DNA from: Streptomyces viridochromogenes DSM 40736
Lineage (GTDB): Bacteria > Actinomycetota > Actinomycetes > Streptomycetales > Streptomycetaceae
Assembly: GCF_000158955.1 (NCBI RefSeq)
Contig: NZ_GG657757.1
Coordinates: 6,654,769-6,718,768, forward strand
Length of the DNA stretch: 64,000 nucleotides
Direction: 5' to 3'
Position 1 is the stretch's first letter, and each line of letters starts with the position of its first letter. Positions 35,177 to 43,521 of this stretch are shown one piece after another. Below the pieces are notes generated by a model. The model searched no databases, was not told the DNA's origin, and saw only the letters and a program-made list of their open reading frames with translations. Both the position numbers and the translations under genes were made by a program.

Positions 35177-36532
35177 GTGACACCGGCCGCGTTCCGTCTG
35201 GACGGCCGGCGGCTCGCCGCGCTCGCCCGGGGCGGCGGGGGCGCCGCGGCCGTACGGCTGCTCGGGGACAGCGAGTACAGCCGGCGGCTGTTGCTGCTCA
35301 GGGCCGTCCTGGACCGGGCCGGTGAGTGCGGCGGAGACTCGCAGACCGCTGTGAACCGGCTGTTCGGCGTGCTGTCCGACGCCCGGCGTACGGCGCCCGA
35401 CGTGACCCGGCGCATCCTCGGCCACCCCTCGGTGGGGCCACGGCTGGTGACGACCTGGCGGGCGCTCGACACGAGCGCGCCCGCGACCGCGGACCCGTTG
35501 CCGCTGGCCGAGGTGGCGGCCGCGTCCGCCCTCGCCACCGGACTGGACACCTCGATCGGCCTGACCGCCGTCCGACCGGGAGCCGTCCTGCCGGGGCTGG
35601 GCGCGGCCCGCCTGCCCGACACCGCTCCGGGGACCGCCCTGCTGCTGCGCGGCAACCGCGCGGGCTCAGTCCTGGAAACCGGGACCGGCCTGCGCGTGGA
35701 CCTTCCGCCGATGACGGCGTTGCGCGCCGAACACGCGGACTGGTGGCCGCTGCGGAGCGCGACCGCCGAGCCGCAGGCGTGCCTCCTGATCGACGACGTC
35801 GACCAGGCCGTGGCGACGGGCGCCGAGCGACCGTACCGATTACCCGCCGACGAACTGCGTACCTGGCGGTCCATGGCCGCGGCGGCCATGAGGCTGCTGC
35901 GGGCCCGGCACGCCGAGTACGCCGCCGAGCTGGATGCCGGCCTGCGCACGCTGACTCCGGTGCCCCTCGCCGAGGGGGCCCGGGCGCGCCACAGCGCAAG
36001 CGCGGCCGAGATGTTCGGCGGAGTGACGCTGTCCCGGCCCGCGCACGCTCGCGACCTGGCCGAGACACTGGTCCACGAGATGCAGCACAGCAAGCTGGCG
36101 GCCGTGATGCACCTCGTCGACCTGCTCGCCGAGCCCGGTGCGACAGAGCCGGGAGCGCGGTACTACGCGCCGTGGCGGGACGACCCGAGGCCGTTGTACG
36201 GCCTGCTGCACGGCACGTACGCCTTCCTGGCCGTGGCCCGCTTCTGGTCCCGGGAGGCCGCTGTCGTGTCCGACCCGGCTCAGCGCCATCGGGCGTATGT
36301 GCGGTGTGCCCGGTGGCGTGAGGCGGCGTCGGAGACCAACGAGGCGATGCTGGCCGACGGGAGCGAACTGACGGACACCGGGCGCCGGTTCGTCGCCACG
36401 ATGGGCGGGTCGCTGGCCGAGCTGTGCGCCGTGCCGCTGCCCCGGTCCGCCGTGCGGGAGGCACGGCGGCAGGCGGAGGCACACCGCGCGCGCTGGACGG
36501 AGCGGAACGGGGCCGGCGGGCCGGAGAGCTGA
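35177..36532 (+). CDS. HExxH-motif putative peptide-modification protein
   Basis: GTG 35177 is chosen 17 bp after the maturase stop; the ribosome-binding site is weak, and coupling to the upstream gene is likely. A 451-aa protein, helical, with H300-E-M-Q-H304 in TLVHEMQHSKLAAV, the zinc-metalloprotease-like HExxH. It is preceded by the family-typical AEMFGGVTLSRP segment, as in the HExxH proteins that accompany FxSxx radical SAM enzymes. No export signal. Whether the family cleaves or otherwise modifies peptides is not established. With the unusual 14-residue tail on the local precursor, removal of that tail is an attractive but untested role. Confidence 0.85.
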   Translation: MTPAAFRLDGRRLAALARGGGGAAAVRLLGDSEYSRRLLLLRAVLDRAGECGGDSQTAVNRLFGVLSDARRTAPDVTRRILGHPSVGPRLVTTWRALDTSAPATADPLPLAEVAAASALATGLDTSIGLTAVRPGAVLPGLGAARLPDTAPGTALLLRGNRAGSVLETGTGLRVDLPPMTALRAEHADWWPLRSATAEPQACLLIDDVDQAVATGAERPYRLPADELRTWRSMAAAAMRLLRARHAEYAAELDAGLRTLTPVPLAEGARARHSASAAEMFGGVTLSRPAHARDLAETLVHEMQHSKLAAVMHLVDLLAEPGATEPGARYYAPWRDDPRPLYGLLHGTYAFLAVARFWSREAAVVSDPAQRHRAYVRCARWREAASETNEAMLADGSELTDTGRRFVATMGGSLAELCAVPLPRSAVREARRQAEAHRARWTERNGAGGPES

Positions 36533-36654
36533 GGCGCGACGACTGCGTGCTCCGGCCGGCAGAGCGGAGCGGAGCGGACGAGTGCGACATGTCCGGTGTT
36601 GGGCGGGTCGCGCACGGGGTAGAACACTCCCCGCATCAGGTCTTCGGTCGGGCC

Positions 36655-37554
36655 ATGGGGGTGGTGGGGATGGGAACCGTGGTGCTTGTGCACGGTATCG
36701 GGAACCTCGTGCGGGGCGCGTCGCCGCAGCAGGCCGCGGAGCTCAAGGCCGCCGCCGCGGCGGAGCGGCTGAGCAGGGGCCTGAACGCGGCAGGGCTGTC
36801 CCATGTGCCGGTGCCGAGCCTGGTCATGGCCTACTACGCCCACCAACTCGCCGATGACTACCGGCCCGAACAGCAGTCCGCGGACGGGAGCACTCTGGAG
36901 GACCTGACGCCCGCCCAGGAGGGCGAGGCCTGGGAATGGCTGGAGGCGGCCGGAGTGGCGCCGCCCCGGGAAGGCCAGGCCGGCATGCTCTCGCCGCTGC
37001 GGTGGGCCGTGAACCGGCTCGTCGAACAGCGCGCCGGGGACGACGCGCCGTCCGAGGCCCGGCGGCGGCTGGCGGAACTGCTGTCCCGCCTCGTGGTGGC
37101 CATGCTTCAGGACACCGACGCGTACACCTCACGTCCCGGGCGCCGGAAGGCGGTTCGGGCGACCGTGGCGCAGGCCGTCCGCGACCACGACGCACGGGTC
37201 GTCGTCGCCCACTCGCTGGGCAGCGTGGTGGCGTACGAGACCCTGCACGCCCATCCGGACCTGGAACTCGACCTGTTGCTCACCCTCGGCTCGCCGCTGG
37301 GGCTCCCCGCGCTCATGCGCAAGCTGGACCCCGAACCCGTCGACGGGCGCGGGACGCGGCCCCCTGGCGTGCGGCACTGGGTGAACATCGCCGACGTGGG
37401 CGACCTGCTGGCGGTGCCGCGGGAACTGGGCGGTGCCTTCCCGGTCGACGTGCACGCGACCACGGACATCGGCCTCTTCGATCCCCACACCCTCGGCGGC
37501 TACCTCTCGGCCGGACTGACGGCGGCCGCCCTCGCGCCCTACTTCACGGACTGA
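36655..37554 (+). CDS. Alpha/beta hydrolase (lipase/PGAP1-like)
   Basis: A 299-aa protein from ATG 36655; ATG 36670 is an alternative start. It opens with VVLVHGIGNLVRG, the strand and oxyanion-hole HG of alpha/beta hydrolases. The nucleophile elbow is VVVAHSLGSVVAYE with Ser187, and Asp/His candidates follow in NIADVGDLL and FDPHTLGGYL. An Ala/Glu-rich helical insertion between about 65 and 165 forms a lid. No signal peptide, so it acts inside the cell. It sits between the HExxH gene and the caspase gene on the same strand. As part of a conflict cluster it could be a lipase or esterase effector; substrate unknown. Confidence 0.8.
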   Translation: MGVVGMGTVVLVHGIGNLVRGASPQQAAELKAAAAAERLSRGLNAAGLSHVPVPSLVMAYYAHQLADDYRPEQQSADGSTLEDLTPAQEGEAWEWLEAAGVAPPREGQAGMLSPLRWAVNRLVEQRAGDDAPSEARRRLAELLSRLVVAMLQDTDAYTSRPGRRKAVRATVAQAVRDHDARVVVAHSLGSVVAYETLHAHPDLELDLLLTLGSPLGLPALMRKLDPEPVDGRGTRPPGVRHWVNIADVGDLLAVPRELGGAFPVDVHATTDIGLFDPHTLGGYLSAGLTAAALAPYFTD

Positions 37555-37612
37555 TCCGTCACCAGCTGCCGCACACCCGGGAACTCATGCCGTACGGAGG
37601 GGGAATACGGCC

Positions 37613-40600
37613 GTGACAGTGCACGCACTCGTGGTGGGCGCGGGGAGCTTCCCCGCGCGCGTCCCGACCGAGGAGGAAGAGGCCGAGGGGGTGCTGCCGC
37701 TCGAACCCCTGCCGAGCGTGGCCGACTCCGTGCGGAACGTCGCGCACGCCCTCCAGCGGGCCGGCCTGGACGTCACCGGGCCCCTGCTCGACCCGACACC
37801 CCTCGAGTTCCGCCTCGCGTGGCGGGCGGCGCGCCACCGGGCCGGGCAGGATCCCCTCGTGGTGCACTTCAGCGGCCATGCGCAGACGGTCGGAACCGTG
37901 CTGTACCTGGCGATGACGGGAACCACGACGCTCCCCAAGAAGATCCGCGGCACCAGCGTGGACTTCGACGACCTGCTCCGGGACGCCGAACACGAAGAGG
38001 GCGGGCCGGTCCTGTTCCTGCTCGACGTGTGCGGCGGCGGTACGGCCCTGACCTCGCAGCTCACCCAGCGCCTGCTCGGTATGGAGAGTCGCAACGCCTG
38101 GGTGATCGCGGCCTGCGCCGCCAGGAAGATCACCTACGGAGCGCGCTTCAGCAAGGCGACCGCCTCGGTGATCGACCGCATCGCCCGCCGCGCGCTGGAC
38201 GTTCCTCCCGACCTGGAACACGTTCCCGTGACCCTGCTGGCGGAGGAGATCGACGCCGAACTGGAGCGCATCGACGCCGCCGAGGGCATGCCGAAGCAGG
38301 ACGTGGTGTGCACCAAGCACGACGAGGCCTCCCAGCCACCGGCGCCGTTCCTCCGCAACCCGCACCACGCCGTCGACGCCGCGGAGCAGTTCCGGGCCGA
38401 AGCGGTCGCCGCTCTGCGGCGCTACGCCGAAAAACTGGATCCCCGGCTGGACCTGCACCACTTCGCCGCCCGGGCCGCCGGCACCCCGGACGCGGAGGCG
38501 TTCTTCTTCAGCGGGCGCCGTACCGAGCTCAAGCGCATCGAGGAGTGGCTCGGCGATTGCGACCCCCGGCGGAACCGCCTCCTGGCCGTCATCGGCAGAC
38601 CCGGAGCGGGCAAGTCGGCCCTCCTCGGGGTGACGGTGTGCACCGTCCACCCCCAGCTGCGTCCCCTGCGGGACCGGCTCGACCTGCGTGATTTCCGCCC
38701 CCCGCCCGATCCCCGGCTGCTGGCCGTGCACGCGCACCACCTGTCCACCCAGGACGTCGTGGACTCGCTGCACCGGCAGGTGAGGGCACTGCGCACGCCC
38801 AGGCAACTGGGCGGACGTCCGCCTGCGCGGGCGGAGGCGACGAACGCGACCCCCGAGGAACTGGCCGCGGCTCTGCGCGCGGTCGGCGACGTCACCGTCG
38901 TACTCGACGCGCTCGACGAGGCCGACGACCCCGACGGGCTGCTGCGGCACGTGCTGCTGCCGCTCGCGGGCGAGGGCGGCGATCCGGTGCCCGGCTGCCG
39001 GGTGCTGGTCGGTACCCGGCTGTGGCCGGACAGCCTGCCCGACCTGCATGCGGCCGTCGCCGGCCACCCCGATCGACTCCTCGACCTCGACGCGGAACGA
39101 CCCGCGTCACTGGCCGAGCACCTCGCCACCTACCTGGGCCGGCTGCTGGACACCGATTACCCCGCCGACGTCACGGAGATGATCGCGCGCCGCCTGTCGG
39201 GCCCCGCCGAGCACGGGGCGTTCCTGACCGCGGCCGTGTACGGCGCCCACCTGCGCAGACTCTCCCGGGCGGGCACACTCCTCTCCCGGGACGAGATCGC
39301 CCGGGACCTGCCGTGCGATCTGCCGGGGATGCTCGAACTGAACCTGCGCACGCTCACCGCCGAACTGCCCTGGACCGGCGCGGTGCTGGCGGCGCTCGCC
39401 CGGGCGGCCGGGCAGGGCATGCCGTCCGGCCTCGTGCACCAGGTGGCCCTCGCGCTGCGCCCCGACGCCCGTGACGGGGCGCTGCCGCCGCGGCTGAGGG
39501 ACACGGCCGAGGCTCTCACCGAGGCGCGGTTCTACCTCCGGTCCACCCACGACCCCGGTGCCGATCCGGCCCTGGACGGCGGGAAGCTCTACCGCTTCTT
39601 CCACCGGGCGCCGGCCGAGTACCTGGCGGAGCGCACGGATCCCGGAGCCGTACTGCGGGCCCTGCTGTCGACCGTGCCGGCCGAGCACGGTGTCCGCGAC
39701 TGGTCCAGGGCGGACCGTTATCTGCGGCGACACGCGGCCGACCACGCGGTGGACGCCGGCCCGGACCAACTGGACGCGCTGCTGGAGGACGTGTCGTACC
39801 TGCTGCACGCGGACCCGGAGCGGCTCGTACGGCACCTGCACCGCGCCCGCGGTCACCGGGCCCGGCTGCACGCCGACGTCTACCGGCAGACCACGGCACA
39901 CCATCCGCTCCGGCACATCACGGCCGTACGACGGGACCTGCTGTGCCTCGACGCGACCGTGTGGCGGGACACCGGGCTGTCCGACACGCTGGCCTCCCAG
40001 CCGGGCCTGCCCCCGGCACCGACCCGGCCGGTCTGGGCGGCGAGCCGGACGGCGACCACGGCACGGCTGCAGACCCTCGGCCCGCATGCCGGGCCGGTCT
40101 CCCGGGTGATGCTGACTCAGGTGCCGGACGACGAGGGGGCCGGGGTATCGGAGTGCGGCGGGACGTACGCGGTCGTCAGCACCGGGGACCTCGACCGGAC
40201 ACGGTTGTCGGACCCGTTCAGCGGCAGGACCCTGCGCACCCTCGGCGGTCTGTCGGGGCCGGTCCGGGCGATCGCGCCGGCCCGGCTCGCGGACGGCCGC
40301 CCCGTCCTCGTCTCCGGAGGTGAGGACGGTCACTTGTACGTCCACGACCTGCGCACCGGCGACCGGGTCCGTCGGCGGGCGGCCGGCATCGGGCCGATCC
40401 GGACGCTCGTCACCGTCACCCTCCCGGAGGGCGGCACCCGCGCGGTGGCCGCCGGGCAGGGCAAGACGCTGCTCCTGTGGAACCCGGACGACGGCCGCCT
40501 GACCCGGCTGGACAGCTCTCTGGTGCTGATCTCCGGACTGGCCGCCACGCGACTGCCGGACGGCACCCCGGTCGCCGTCGCCGTCGGTGAGGAGCAGGCG

Positions 40601-42145
40601 GCCCGGGTCTGGGACGTGCGGACGGGACAGCCGCTGGGCACCCTCGGACCGCACGCCGACTTCGTCCGCGCGGTGGCCACGACCACGCTGGGCGACGGCA
40701 CGGTCGTGGCCGTCACCGGCTGCTACGACGGCCGTGTGCTGGTGTGGAACGCGGCGGACGGGCGCAGGCCGCACGTGCTGACGGGGCACGCGGACCGGGT
40801 GACCCGCGTGGCCGCGGGTACCGCCGGCGACCGGCACGTCGCGGTGAGCGGTGACCGCGCGGGGCGTGTCCTGGTGTGGGACCTCGCCGCGGGCCGGCGG
40901 CTGCACGAGCTGGTGACCGCGGGCCACGGGGTGATCACCTCCCTCGCGCTGGTCGAGGACGGCGGGGGCGGACGGGTCGTCACGGGCTGCGCCGACGGAC
41001 GAGTCGCCGTGTGGGAACTCGGCACCGGACGGCGGACCCACGTCTTCGCCGCGCATCCCGGTGGCGTGCACAGCGTCGACGTGGCGCTGATCGACGAGCG
41101 GCTGGTGGCGGTGAGCGGCGGCGCCGACGGCAACGCCGTCGTCTGGGACGTCGTGGACGCCCGCCCCGACGCCCCGGAGACCGGGCACGAGGAGGTGATG
41201 GAGGCGGTGGCCATCGCCGCGCCGGAGGAGCGGCCGGCCCTGTGCGTCGCCGGGGGCGGCGAGCGGGGTGCGGAGGTGCGGGACCTGGCGACGGGCGACC
41301 ACCGACACGTGCTGGACGACTCGGGGCGCCGGTTGCTGGTGCGGGCGCTGGCGACGGCCGACGTGCCGGACCTGGGGCCGGTCGTCGTGGCGGGCGGCCG
41401 GGACGGTTCACTGCGGATGTGGGAGCTGACGACCGGAAAGCTGGTCCACAGGTTTCCCGGCGGGCCGGGACGGATCAGGGCGGTGGCCGTGGGCCGCACC
41501 GCGGACGGCCGGCAGGTCCTGGTCGCCGGCGGAGACACGGCCGTCGCGACCGTGTGGGAGCTGCGGACGGGGACGCGGTTGCCGACCTTCACCGGGCACG
41601 GCGGCCGGGTGACGGCGATATCCCTGGCCGACGGTGGCCGCACCCCCGGCCTCGTGGTCAGCGGTGACCGCAGGGGCTCCCTGCTGGTGTGGGACGTGTC
41701 GACCGGGTCCGAAGTGGCGGCGCTGACCCGCGGCGACCGGCGCATCGAGGCGGTGGCCACCGCCGTGCTGCCCGGGGAACGGACGGTGGCCGTGTCCGGT
41801 GGGGACGGGGGCGCGGTCCGCGTGTGGGACCTGGACCGTCCGGGGGTGTCCGAACCTCTCACCGGCCTGCGGCAGCGGGTGACCGCCCTGGCCACGGTGC
41901 GGCTGCCCGGAGGCCGAGTCCTCGCCCTCGGCGGGGGCGAGGACCGGCGTGTCGTCCTCTGGGATCTCGTCACCCGGCAGCAGCTGGCGGCGCCTTACCA
42001 CCTGCCCACCGCCGTCTCCTCGATCGCCGCCTGTGCCACGGGATTCGTCGTCGCGCACGAAGCGGGGACGGCGAGCTTCGCCTGGTGCGCGGAACTCCTC
42101 ACCCCGGTGTCCGGAGGAGAGGGGTCCCCGGCCCCGTCGCCCTGA
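37613..42145 (+). CDS. Caspase-like protease - STAND NTPase - WD40 protein
   Basis: A 1510-aa protein; GTG 37613 follows GGAGGGGGA. The N-terminal caspase-like (C14) domain (1-270) has the catalytic His in HFSGH (His89) and Cys140 in LFLLDVCGGG, so the dyad is intact though the Cys neighbourhood differs from the usual D-x-C-H-S-G. A NACHT/STAND NTPase follows (about 295-600), with FFSGRRTELKRIEEWL, Walker A GRPGAGKS (328-335) and Walker B VVLDALDEADD. A helical region leads to about 13-14 WD40-type repeats (about 820-1490), each with a V-W-D/E-L or similar strand, enough for two propellers. This is the design of a sensor that frees a protease on ligand binding, as in metacaspase/STAND immunity proteins. 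It is the last gene of the rightward FxSxx-like operon. Confidence 0.9.
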   Translation: MTVHALVVGAGSFPARVPTEEEEAEGVLPLEPLPSVADSVRNVAHALQRAGLDVTGPLLDPTPLEFRLAWRAARHRAGQDPLVVHFSGHAQTVGTVLYLAMTGTTTLPKKIRGTSVDFDDLLRDAEHEEGGPVLFLLDVCGGGTALTSQLTQRLLGMESRNAWVIAACAARKITYGARFSKATASVIDRIARRALDVPPDLEHVPVTLLAEEIDAELERIDAAEGMPKQDVVCTKHDEASQPPAPFLRNPHHAVDAAEQFRAEAVAALRRYAEKLDPRLDLHHFAARAAGTPDAEAFFFSGRRTELKRIEEWLGDCDPRRNRLLAVIGRPGAGKSALLGVTVCTVHPQLRPLRDRLDLRDFRPPPDPRLLAVHAHHLSTQDVVDSLHRQVRALRTPRQLGGRPPARAEATNATPEELAAALRAVGDVTVVLDALDEADDPDGLLRHVLLPLAGEGGDPVPGCRVLVGTRLWPDSLPDLHAAVAGHPDRLLDLDAERPASLAEHLATYLGRLLDTDYPADVTEMIARRLSGPAEHGAFLTAAVYGAHLRRLSRAGTLLSRDEIARDLPCDLPGMLELNLRTLTAELPWTGAVLAALARAAGQGMPSGLVHQVALALRPDARDGALPPRLRDTAEALTEARFYLRSTHDPGADPALDGGKLYRFFHRAPAEYLAERTDPGAVLRALLSTVPAEHGVRDWSRADRYLRRHAADHAVDAGPDQLDALLEDVSYLLHADPERLVRHLHRARGHRARLHADVYRQTTAHHPLRHITAVRRDLLCLDATVWRDTGLSDTLASQPGLPPAPTRPVWAASRTATTARLQTLGPHAGPVSRVMLTQVPDDEGAGVSECGGTYAVVSTGDLDRTRLSDPFSGRTLRTLGGLSGPVRAIAPARLADGRPVLVSGGEDGHLYVHDLRTGDRVRRRAAGIGPIRTLVTVTLPEGGTRAVAAGQGKTLLLWNPDDGRLTRLDSSLVLISGLAATRLPDGTPVAVAVGEEQAARVWDVRTGQPLGTLGPHADFVRAVATTTLGDGTVVAVTGCYDGRVLVWNAADGRRPHVLTGHADRVTRVAAGTAGDRHVAVSGDRAGRVLVWDLAAGRRLHELVTAGHGVITSLALVEDGGGGRVVTGCADGRVAVWELGTGRRTHVFAAHPGGVHSVDVALIDERLVAVSGGADGNAVVWDVVDARPDAPETGHEEVMEAVAIAAPEERPALCVAGGGERGAEVRDLATGDHRHVLDDSGRRLLVRALATADVPDLGPVVVAGGRDGSLRMWELTTGKLVHRFPGGPGRIRAVAVGRTADGRQVLVAGGDTAVATVWELRTGTRLPTFTGHGGRVTAISLADGGRTPGLVVSGDRRGSLLVWDVSTGSEVAALTRGDRRIEAVATAVLPGERTVAVSGGDGGAVRVWDLDRPGVSEPLTGLRQRVTALATVRLPGGRVLALGGGEDRRVVLWDLVTRQQLAAPYHLPTAVSSIAACATGFVVAHEAGTASFAWCAELLTPVSGGEGSPAPSP

Positions 42146-42147
42146 TC

Positions 42148-42260
42148 TCACCGCACCGGCGTGAAGTCCCGCGCCCCGATGCTGTGTTCTCCGGGGGCGA
42201 CCCCCGGGCCCCCGGCAGGGGGTTGGTCACCGCACCGGCGTGAAGTCCCGCGCCCCGATG
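42148..42260. repeat. 34-bp direct repeat duplicating the 3' end of ectD
   Basis: Bases 42148-42181 and 42227-42260 are identical. The right copy is the last 11 codons and stop of ectD (encoding IGARDFTPVR); the left copy is a duplicate just beyond the gene. The copies are 79 bp apart, and a GC hairpin lies between them. This looks like a rearrangement scar at the island/ectoine boundary. Confidence 0.9.
42191..42207. terminator. GC hairpin between convergent caspase gene and ectD
   Basis: CCGGGGG-CGA-CCCCCGG is a perfect 7-bp stem with a 3-nt loop, 46 bp after the caspase-gene stop and 20 bp past the ectD stop. It could work for both convergent genes. There is no U-tract on either side. Confidence 0.5.
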
Positions 42261-43105
42261 AACTCCGGCCGCCGCACCGGCGCCGCGAACGGTTCCACCG
42301 CCGTGTTCTCCACGCTGTTGAAGACGATGAAGACGTTGCTGCGCGGATACGGCGTGATGTTGTCGCCGGAACCGTGCATGCAGTTGCAGTCGAACCAGGT
42401 CGCCGAGCCCGCCGCGCCGGTGAACAGGCGGATGCCGTGCTCGTCGGCGAAGCGGGTCAGCGCCTCGTCGGACGGTGTGCCCGCGTCCTGCATCTGGAGG
42501 GACTTCTTGTAGTTGTCCCTCGGCGTCCGGCCGGCGCAGCCGACGAACGTTCGGTGCGAGCCCGGCATGATCATGAGGCTGCCATTGGTGGCGAAGTTCT
42601 CGGTCAGCGCGATCGAGACCGACACCGTGCGCATCCGCGGCAGGCCGTCCTCGGCGTGCCAGGTCTCGAAGTCCGAGTGCCAGTAGAACCCCGAAGCGCC
42701 GAAGCCCGGCTTGACATTGATCCGGGACTGGTGGACGTACACGTCGGAGCCGAGGATGCGGCGGGCGGTGCCCGCCACGCGTTCGTCGCGTACCAGGTTC
42801 GCGAAGACCTCACTGATCTTGTGCACCTCGAACACCGACCGGACTTCCTGGGTCCTGGGTTCGACGATGCGGCGTTCGTCGGTGCGGAGCCCCGGGTCGT
42901 GGAGCAGCCGGTCGAGTTCGGTGCGGTAGGTCTCGGTCTCGTCGTCGGTCAGCAGGTGGCCGTCGGTCAGGAAGCCGTCGCGTTCGAACGACTCCAGACC
43001 GGGGGAGGTCGGCCCCCAGACGACCGGATCCCTGCGGGGTGTGATGACCTCCGCGGGGCCCCGGGTGGGGTACAGGTCCTGGACGGCCGTGGTGGTCGCG
43101 GTCAT
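42227..43105 (-). CDS. ectD: Ectoine hydroxylase
   Basis: A 292-aa Fe(II)/2-oxoglutarate dioxygenase that converts ectoine to 5-hydroxyectoine in the cytoplasm. ATG 43105 follows GGAAGGGGACC. The EctD signature region FYWHSDFETWHAEDGLPRMR carries the metal His and Asp, and the distal His is in DCNCMHGSGDN. RTLGSDVYVHQSRINVKPGF-like sequence is present. It starts 17 bp after ectC, so it is the last gene of the ectABCD operon. Its final codons are duplicated just downstream. Confidence 0.96.
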   Translation of the reverse strand: MTATTTAVQDLYPTRGPAEVITPRRDPVVWGPTSPGLESFERDGFLTDGHLLTDDETETYRTELDRLLHDPGLRTDERRIVEPRTQEVRSVFEVHKISEVFANLVRDERVAGTARRILGSDVYVHQSRINVKPGFGASGFYWHSDFETWHAEDGLPRMRTVSVSIALTENFATNGSLMIMPGSHRTFVGCAGRTPRDNYKKSLQMQDAGTPSDEALTRFADEHGIRLFTGAAGSATWFDCNCMHGSGDNITPYPRSNVFIVFNSVENTAVEPFAAPVRRPEFIGARDFTPVR

Positions 43106-43122
43106 TGGCCGGTCCCCTTCCG

Positions 43123-43521
43123 TCAGGCGTTGGGTTCGGGGGGCGGGTAGCTGCCGTTCTCGTCGTGGTCCTCCCACCCGGTGACCGGGGGGTTGAAGAC
43201 GCACACGCAGCGGAAGTCCGTCTTGGGGCGGAGCGTGTGCCGCTCGTGGCCGTCGAGCAGGTACATCGTGCCGGGCTTGATCCAGTGGGTCTCGCCCGTC
43301 TCCTCGTCGGTGAGTTCGGCCTCGCCCGCGACGCACAGCACGGCCTCGACGTGGTGCGCGTACCGCATCGACGTCTCCGTGCCCGCGTACAGCACGGTCT
43401 CGTGCAGCGAGAAGCCGGCCTTGTCCCTGGCGAGCACGAGGCGTTTGCTCTCCCAGGTACCGGAAGCGGCCCTCACATGGCGCTCGGTGTTCTCGATCTC
43501 GCTCAGTGACCGGACTATCAC
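43123..43521 (-). CDS. ectC: L-ectoine synthase
   Basis: A 132-aa cupin that cyclises N-gamma-acetyl-2,4-diaminobutyrate to ectoine with loss of water. The GTG start overlaps the ectB stop by 4 nt (GTGA), giving MIVRSLSEIENTERHV, the standard beginning. The cupin core shows LYAGTETSMRYAHHVEAVLC and WIKPGTMYLLDGHERHTLRP, with metal-site candidates, and the usual ending VFNPPVTGWEDHDENGSYP. Length matches the family. Confidence 0.97.
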   Translation of the reverse strand: MIVRSLSEIENTERHVRAASGTWESKRLVLARDKAGFSLHETVLYAGTETSMRYAHHVEAVLCVAGEAELTDEETGETHWIKPGTMYLLDGHERHTLRPKTDFRCVCVFNPPVTGWEDHDENGSYPPPEPNA

